Of a DNA stretch of 64,000 bases, positions 58,747 to 64,000 are shown piece after piece. Each line of letters begins with the position of its first letter. The stretch's first letter is position 1. The translations under genes were made by a program, and so were the position numbers. The notes below the pieces were generated by a model, which worked only from the letters and a program-made list of their open reading frames with translations, did not search any database and was not told the origin of the DNA. The DNA lies in contig CAZRPU010000002.1 in assembly GCA_964602055.1 (NCBI GenBank), positions 1 to 64,000 of the forward strand, read 5' to 3'. This DNA comes from JACPLA01 sp964602055 (GTDB lineage Bacteria > Bacteroidota > Ignavibacteria > UBA10030).

Positions 58747-58800
58747 TGGTTCGATCGTCTACTCATGTGCTACGGAAACGCCCTTCATTCGTTGCATTTC

Positions 58801-61560
58801 TCAGAAAGCATACCCCATAGTGAAATACGCAACAAGAGGCCCATAGCTGAGGGGGCTGTCAAACAAGTCTTTTCGAATGAAAAAGGCCCGGCCCACCGAA
58901 ATCTCGGTTGCCCCAATGGGTGTATCGAGTCCAAGTGCGATGCCGACGCCGTGCCTCATGTCTTTGAGCCTGATTTGTTCGGCTTCCTGCCAGATATGGC
59001 CAAGGTCATACCGCAGCTTGAAATACGTGTCGAAAAGAATGCGAATGGGGAGATGATACCGGTATTCAAGGCTCAGAGCGAGAAGCTGCCTCCCCCGGGC
59101 ATCATCTTCCCTGAATCCATAAAAACTCTCCTGCCCTCCCAGCGTGAACATCTCCGTGATGGGAACCGTTTCATCACCAAAACCGAAACGGACCCTGGGA
59201 CTGATCGTCTGGGTGCCGAAAAAAGTCCTGTAGGACGCGTAGTCAAAAGAGAGCTTCGTAAAGCCAAGACGATCGGTGGTTTTCACCAGACCGGACTCAT
59301 ACGAGAATTCCATCATGACGCCTTCCCGAGGATAGGGGAAGCGGTCTCTGGAATCCACCCTGGTGCCGATCTTTACCGAGCTGACATGAAAGGATTGTGA
59401 ACTGAGCGGCTGATTGAAGATACTCCAGACACGCTGGTGTTCGGTACGCCCTTCGATCGTCACCTGGCCCAGGCGTTCCAGCTGCGTCCCAAACGTGAGC
59501 GATACACCCTCGCGCACCTCGCGGAACTCGCCGTCGCGAACGCGATTCCATCGCGTCGGCCGATTGTTCGGATCATCCTTGAAAACATTAATGTCCTTCA
59601 GCTGGTAGAAAGCCTTGAAGTCAAACGTGAGGTAGGAATTGAAGATCCGATTGGCCTTGAATTCCCAGAAGTATGAGCGGTTTCGTAATCCGCCAAAAAA
59701 ATGGATTCCGGTCTCGGAAGCTATTCCCAGAAAATTTTCATCACGCATATCGACTGAAGGCTGCACGTTCCTTTCGTTGTTAACCATCAATCCCAGCCGG
59801 ATAAGATCCGTGGAACGCTCCCGCGCATTTATCATGACAACCTGACGATCAAGCCCTTCACCCTCCCGGCGGACATTGAGAGAGACCTGTTCAAACAGAT
59901 TCGTCCCATAAAGATTGTTGAGGCCTGCGGTCACGAGGTGGATGTCGAATGCATCACCCTGGCTCCATGGAAGCTCCCTCCAAATCACATAGTCTTTGGT
60001 CTTCTTTGTGCCGAAGATCGTGCGCCGATGGACAATGCCCTCATCCAATGCGATCGTTGCAATGCCTGTCGAGGAATCAAAATCCGCGGAAACAATTCTC
60101 GCCAGGGAATACCCCTCCCTGCGGTACATCCTGAGAATATCTTCAAACAACCCGCAGCAGTTATGAACATTGATGCGCTTGTTCAGCAAAGGCCGGGCAA
60201 TCGCCTGAAGAGTGTCGCTCGGAACAAGCTTGTTCCCTTGAAAGATGACATCCGTCAGAACAGGGTTGGGACGAACGGCCGGCAGTAGCAGTGTTTTTTC
60301 AGGAGTGGACTCGACGATCACCTTGGCTTCTGCAATCTCGCCGGTGTCGTACATGATCCTCAACGCCTGCCGCACGTCCTCTGCTGATACTGATTTTCCT
60401 TCCAGCTCGCGGAGCGCGGCATAGACCGGATCGCTCCGCTGGGCACCGTCAAGGACGATCGTCGGATTCACAAGCTCTGTCGGGATCGAATCGGGCCTCC
60501 CTCCCGGGTTCCAAACCTTCAGGAGGTCTCGCCTGAGAGAGCCGATCAGTCCTTCGGTTGCTTCTTCCCCAAGCCTGATGAGCGAATCGAGACCAACGAA
60601 ATCGGTCGAAAGATGTTCGCCCAGACGCGGCCGAACGACATAATCGGCGATCTTGAGCTGCTGTTGATTTGCCTGCTGCATGGCGATGCCGATAATCTGA
60701 TCTGCAACGCCCCAGGGGGTATTGAGCTCGGCGGCTCCCCGCAGGGGGCTGGTGACGTCGACCACCACAACAATGTCGGCTCCCCAATTTCGGGCAATGT
60801 CAGCAGGAATATTCGAGACCAATCCGCCATCCAGGAGCTCTGTCGAGTCGCGGACAACAGGGCTGAACAAGAGCGGAACGCTCACGCTTGCCCGGAGCGC
60901 CTCGGACAAATCGCCCCTGTCGAGCACAATGCGTTTCCCCGATATCAGGTCCGTCGCCACGGCCCGGAAGGGAATGCGGAGATCGTCAAAACTGGGCGAA
61001 GGATGATAGATGCCCTGTAACGCAAGGATATTCAGATAGAGTGTCAGGCGCTGTCCGGAAGAAAATGCTTCGGGAAGTACCGGCTCGAATCCGTCGAATC
61101 GAAGCACCAGGAGACTCTTGTCCCTCGCAAGTTTCTGGTCATAGAAGAGGTCGCTGCGGCGCGTTTCTTCCGTCAGGCTCAGGATTTCCTGCCAATTGGT
61201 AGAATCAGAAAGTGCGACGAGGTCGTCGACCGAGTACCCGGCGGCATAGAGTCCGCCGATAATGCTGCCCACACTCGTGCCGACGATGAAATCGACAGGA
61301 ATGTTCGCTTTTTCAAATGCCCGGAGAACGCCGATGGACGCAATACCCCGGGCTCCGCCGCCGCTCAACACAAGCCCGATACGAGGACGCTTGGGCGAGG
61401 CATGACGAAGAAGCAAAGGAAAAGGATGTGGGCGGTATTCGAGGGCAGGCTCGATCTTCCAGCGCTGTGACGGATCAGTGCTGTTTTGAGAAACTGCCGG
61501 CGGAACAAGAAGAACCAGCAAAAGAAGAGGTATGAAGAGAATGCGCGTTATCATGAGCAT
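58801..61560 (-). CDS. patatin-like phospholipase with POTRA and outer-membrane barrel
   Basis: A 919-residue protein of the type V-d/PlpD kind. A signal peptide (IPLLLLVLLVPPAVSQ) precedes a patatin domain (about 60-330): oxyanion loop SGGGARG (66-72), nucleophile Ser96 in GTSVGS and the DGG of the dyad in LLDGGLV. A POTRA-like region follows (about 390-560; DVIFQGNKLVPSDTLQAI), then a C-terminal barrel ending in Phe. This is the arrangement of self-exporting lipases of Bacteroidota and Pseudomonas PlpD. ATGs at 61560 and 61554 are both possible starts. Confidence 0.9.
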   Translation of the reverse strand: MLMITRILFIPLLLLVLLVPPAVSQNSTDPSQRWKIEPALEYRPHPFPLLLRHASPKRPRIGLVLSGGGARGIASIGVLRAFEKANIPVDFIVGTSVGSIIGGLYAAGYSVDDLVALSDSTNWQEILSLTEETRRSDLFYDQKLARDKSLLVLRFDGFEPVLPEAFSSGQRLTLYLNILALQGIYHPSPSFDDLRIPFRAVATDLISGKRIVLDRGDLSEALRASVSVPLLFSPVVRDSTELLDGGLVSNIPADIARNWGADIVVVVDVTSPLRGAAELNTPWGVADQIIGIAMQQANQQQLKIADYVVRPRLGEHLSTDFVGLDSLIRLGEEATEGLIGSLRRDLLKVWNPGGRPDSIPTELVNPTIVLDGAQRSDPVYAALRELEGKSVSAEDVRQALRIMYDTGEIAEAKVIVESTPEKTLLLPAVRPNPVLTDVIFQGNKLVPSDTLQAIARPLLNKRINVHNCCGLFEDILRMYRREGYSLARIVSADFDSSTGIATIALDEGIVHRRTIFGTKKTKDYVIWRELPWSQGDAFDIHLVTAGLNNLYGTNLFEQVSLNVRREGEGLDRQVVMINARERSTDLIRLGLMVNNERNVQPSVDMRDENFLGIASETGIHFFGGLRNRSYFWEFKANRIFNSYLTFDFKAFYQLKDINVFKDDPNNRPTRWNRVRDGEFREVREGVSLTFGTQLERLGQVTIEGRTEHQRVWSIFNQPLSSQSFHVSSVKIGTRVDSRDRFPYPREGVMMEFSYESGLVKTTDRLGFTKLSFDYASYRTFFGTQTISPRVRFGFGDETVPITEMFTLGGQESFYGFREDDARGRQLLALSLEYRYHLPIRILFDTYFKLRYDLGHIWQEAEQIRLKDMRHGVGIALGLDTPIGATEISVGRAFFIRKDLFDSPLSYGPLVAYFTMGYAF

Positions 61561-61573
61561 GGCGTGTCAAGGC

Positions 61574-61602
61574 AAAGTACCGAATTAAGTTCCGAATTTC
61601 AA
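61574..61602 (-). promoter_or_regulatory. promoter for the patatin-barrel gene
   Basis: On the minus strand TTGAAA (61602-61597), a 17-base spacer and TACTTT (61579-61574), with the ATG at 61560. Confidence 0.45.
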
Positions 61603-61674
61603 CGCATTGTTCCGCGTAAGTTGCTCATGAGATCATCAGTCAACAGCCGCGTAGTCAGATCGATTCCGTCTCAC

Positions 61675-61703
61675 TTGCTTTTCGTGGCTCTTCCCTTTAA
61701 GTT
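61675..61703 (+). promoter_or_regulatory. promoter for the BatA-like gene
   Basis: TTGCTT (61675-61680), a 17-base spacer and TAAGTT (61698-61703), with the ATG at 61739. It is divergent from the patatin promoter. Confidence 0.4.
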
Positions 61704-61738
61704 GTCTCACACTGAATCCGGGAGATCTGCAGGGACCG

Positions 61739-63889
61739 ATGACGTTTCTCAATCCTCTTGTTCTCTTTGCACTCGCTGCGGCGGCAATCCCCATCATCCT
61801 TCATCTCTTTCACCTCCGCAAGCTCCGCACCATCGATTTCAGCACTCTGGAATTCCTGAAGGAACTTCAGCAGACCAAGATCCGGCGGCTGAAGATACGG
61901 CAGCTCCTTCTTCTCATTCTCCGTACGCTTCTCATCCTCCTGATCGTGCTGGCGTTTGCACGTCCGACCATCAAAGGAAACCTGATCGGGACGAAGGCTC
62001 AGGCCCTCACCACCGCTGTCCTCCTGGTGGACGACTCATACAGCATGGCCGCTTCGGACGCAGACGGGGAATACTTCAAGCAGGCGAAGGAAGCAGCCAT
62101 TGGAATAGTGAACCTTATGGGCGAAGGGGATGAAGTATTTCTTCTGCCTCTTTCGGGGGTTTCGAATGATGCGCCGGAGCCGGCGGCATACCGGGATATG
62201 GCCGTCGTTCGATCGATCGTCAGAGACCTGGGAGTCACGTTCATCCACCGGCGTCTGGAAGACGGTCTCCTCCTCGCGGGCCGGATTCTCTCCAGGTCAA
62301 GAAACTATAATAAAGAAGTCTATGTCCTCTCCGATTTCCAGGAAGGCGTCGTCGGCCAAAGGATGAAACCGACCGAGGAAAACGGCCAGGTATTCCCTCC
62401 AGACGTGAGAATCTATCTGCTTCCCATCGGAAAGCGCGACCTGCAGAATTTAGGAATCACGTCAGCGTCCATACCCAACGGCATCATCGAAACCGGGAAA
62501 GCATTTCAGTTGAAGCTCTCGGTCGGCAACTTCTCCTCTTCCGATGCAAGGAATCACCTTCTCAGTGTCTTTCTCAACGGCACACGCGTGGCCCAAAAGG
62601 GGCTCGACATTGCTGGGGGTCAAATTGTTCAGAGCGAATTCTCCCTGACGCCGAAAAAGGCAGGTTTCCTTGACGGCATGATCGAGCTCGAAGATGATGA
62701 CCTCATTCAGGACAATCGTTTCTACTTTTCCCTCCGCCTTCCTGAGAGGATCAGCGTCCTCCTGGTCGGATCCGAACAGGATACTCGTTATCTCGCGCTT
62801 GCGCTTGGGACACGGGTTGAAGCGTCGTCGCCCTTGAAAATCGAACGAGTTGCGCATGAGCTGGTTACAGCACGAGCCCTTGAAAACCGTGATGTGGTTA
62901 TTCTCGCCAACCCGGGACAGCAATCATCCGCAATTGTTGAGCGGCTGGCGGCGTTCGTTGCGAAAGGAGGAGGCTTGCTCGTTTTTCCCGGTCCTCAATC
63001 GACTCCGGCAGTGTTCAACCGGATGTACGCGCCCATGAACCTCCCTGTGCTTCAAAGCGTCGAAACGATTGGAGAGGTCTCCGAGACGACAGGGTTTGTG
63101 CAGATCGAAAAGACGGAGCTGCAGCATCCGCTTTTTGAAGGGATGTTCGAGAATGCGCGGGAGCGGATCAGCGGGCAGGAAAGGCGCTCTCTCGAGTCGC
63201 CGAACATCAGAACACTCGCGCGATTCCTGCCCAGCGCGACGGCAACATCGATCATCGCTCTTTCCAACGGTGTACCGTTTCTACTCGAACAGAAAAACGG
63301 AGAAGGAAGGATTCTCACCGCGTGTCTTCCGGCAACTCTGGAATGGTCTGACTTTCCCCTGAAGGGCTTGTTTGTTCCATTGATGCACCGATCGATTTCG
63401 TACCTCACCCAGGAAGCCGTGCGGCAGGCGCAGGTCGTGGCCGGAGACCCCGTCCGTGTGAATCTCCCAAAGGACCCGGGATCAACCCCCGTCGTTCAGA
63501 CTCCGCAAGGCATCGATGCCGCCATCGCACCGGTAACACAGGCAGGAGCGAGAACGGCTCTTTTCTCGGAAACCGGCCAGCCCGGGACATATGTCGTACG
63601 AGAACAGCAAGTGCCCATCACAAAATTTTCCGTCAATCTCGATCCCGACGAATCGAAAACCGGCCGCGCCGGCAAGGAGTCCATCGAGGCCTTGACGGGA
63701 CGCTTTGGCCTGGCTTCACGCTCGGTGATAACCATCGAACAGCCGGTAGGAGTGGAACGCATCGTGAGTCAATCACGTTTAGGTGAAGAGCTGTGGAAAT
63801 ACTTTCTGATCGCCGCATTAGTCATCGCACTTGCTGAAATGGCAGTTTCACGTGATTCTGTTCCCGACACCGGAGTGGCCGCCGCATGA
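61739..63889 (+). CDS. BatA-like membrane protein with VWA-type domain
   Basis: A 716-residue protein. The N-terminal BatA module has two membrane helices (about 7-20 and 58-76) joined by LRKLRTIDFSTLEFLKELQ, which matches the BatA N-terminal family. It is followed by a VWA-like fold (LLVDDSYSMAASD, a near-MIDAS motif with D-x-S-x-S). A middle region resembles the domain after VWA in such proteins (QNVISVFLNGT-like stretches), and a final helix (LIAALVIALAEMAV) lies near the C-terminus. Related proteins are encoded beside MoxR ATPases; no MoxR gene is in the window. It overlaps hflX by four bases. Confidence 0.83.
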   Translation: MTFLNPLVLFALAAAAIPIILHLFHLRKLRTIDFSTLEFLKELQQTKIRRLKIRQLLLLILRTLLILLIVLAFARPTIKGNLIGTKAQALTTAVLLVDDSYSMAASDADGEYFKQAKEAAIGIVNLMGEGDEVFLLPLSGVSNDAPEPAAYRDMAVVRSIVRDLGVTFIHRRLEDGLLLAGRILSRSRNYNKEVYVLSDFQEGVVGQRMKPTEENGQVFPPDVRIYLLPIGKRDLQNLGITSASIPNGIIETGKAFQLKLSVGNFSSSDARNHLLSVFLNGTRVAQKGLDIAGGQIVQSEFSLTPKKAGFLDGMIELEDDDLIQDNRFYFSLRLPERISVLLVGSEQDTRYLALALGTRVEASSPLKIERVAHELVTARALENRDVVILANPGQQSSAIVERLAAFVAKGGGLLVFPGPQSTPAVFNRMYAPMNLPVLQSVETIGEVSETTGFVQIEKTELQHPLFEGMFENARERISGQERRSLESPNIRTLARFLPSATATSIIALSNGVPFLLEQKNGEGRILTACLPATLEWSDFPLKGLFVPLMHRSISYLTQEAVRQAQVVAGDPVRVNLPKDPGSTPVVQTPQGIDAAIAPVTQAGARTALFSETGQPGTYVVREQQVPITKFSVNLDPDESKTGRAGKESIEALTGRFGLASRSVITIEQPVGVERIVSQSRLGEELWKYFLIAALVIALAEMAVSRDSVPDTGVAAA

Positions 63890-64000
63890 TCGAGTTTTTG
63901 AAATCAGAAAAGGAAGGATGCATCCTCGTCGGAGTTTCAACCCGCTCAACGGGAAGAAAGGAGACCGAGGAGCTCATGGACGAACTCGCCTTGCTTGCGG
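63886..64000 (+). CDS. hflX: HflX GTPase, N-terminal fragment
   Basis: Only the first 38 codons are in the window. The stretch GCILVGVSTRSTGRKETEEL followed by DELALLA matches the start of HflX, a ribosome-associated GTPase that can split stalled ribosomes. The start overlaps the BatA-like gene's stop as ATGA. Identification rests on this short N-terminal region only. Confidence 0.7.
   Translation, partial: MIEFLKSEKEGCILVGVSTRSTGRKETEELMDELALLA

Noticed and set aside
57181..59400. Two long plus-strand frames (315 and 378 codons)
   Set aside because: Antisense to the PP2C sensor gene and, for the second, running across the junction into the patatin gene.

Overview
The window is a dense bacterial chromosome segment of moderately high GC with no rRNA, tRNA, CRISPR array, intact transposase or integrase visible. 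Gene content points to the Bacteroidota/Chlorobiota/Ignavibacteriota (FCB) side of the tree: a bactofilin/LytM pair, a DUF5916 outer-membrane protein, a BatA-type membrane protein, a patatin-POTRA-barrel protein, many exported peptidases, and PDZ/GAF sensor proteins with PP2C outputs. That placement is inference from families, not phylogeny. Many intergenic regions carry a readable promoter of the form TTGnnn-17 bases-TAnnnT (often TATATT). This is closer to the classical sigma-70 form than to the TTTG/TAnnTTTG form described for Bacteroides-type Bacteroidota.

Layout: 1-4523 (minus) is an M23 peptidase, a bactofilin and the F-type ATP synthase operon (atpZ, an AtpI-like protein, atpB, E, F, H and the start of atpA), packed so tightly that one promoter upstream of the peptidase could serve all. 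4539-12852 holds a glycosyltransferase, an alpha/beta hydrolase, a membrane-anchored M28 peptidase, an RlmD-type rRNA methyltransferase and a DUF5916 protein. 12975-15701 is an ECF sigma factor, an anti-sigma factor with HEAT repeats and a DUF4097 protein built of eleven repeats of about 18 residues. 15839-18827 carries a phosphohexomutase and enolase, separated by palindromic intergenic repeats. 19000-25400 looks like an accessory island: small one-domain genes (DUF1761, DUF1697, DUF5655, DUF1801, a DUF4350-like lipoprotein, CPBP protease, exported RidA, a serine hydrolase), all on the minus strand, with an ORF6N remnant whose stop codon lies in an attC-like fold-back sequence.

25655-35390 has a gluzincin-TPR membrane protein, divergent murA and purA, a histidine kinase, an M28 peptidase and an envelope gene trio. 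35617-39864 is a three-gene signalling operon: PDZ/multi-TM/GAF histidine kinase, receiver-PP2C phosphatase, and OmpR-type regulator. 39933-43022 has three small genes including DUF2085, a tandem-duplicated tetraheme cytochrome related to the reaction-centre cytochrome family, and a lone receiver. 43091-45430 is a second ECF sigma/anti-sigma/envelope-protein operon. 45643-55249 contains a DUF4440 lipoprotein, a bacterial GH47 mannosidase, a UvrC/Cho-like GIY-YIG protein, an agmatinase-type ureohydrolase, a Tat-exported small subunit with a GMC oxidoreductase, a dipeptidyl-peptidase III lipoprotein, and thyA-folA. 55302-64000 holds MarC, a small unknown protein, a PDZ/multi-TM/GAF/PP2C phosphatase whose sensor half is related to the kinase at 37405, a patatin-barrel protein, a BatA-like protein and the start of hflX.

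The most interesting points are the PDZ/multi-TM/GAF module used with two different outputs, the sigma/HEAT-anti-sigma/repeat-protein locus, the lone attC-like site beside a truncated gene, the duplicated tetraheme cytochrome, and several genes whose visible promoter leaves almost no 5' leader.
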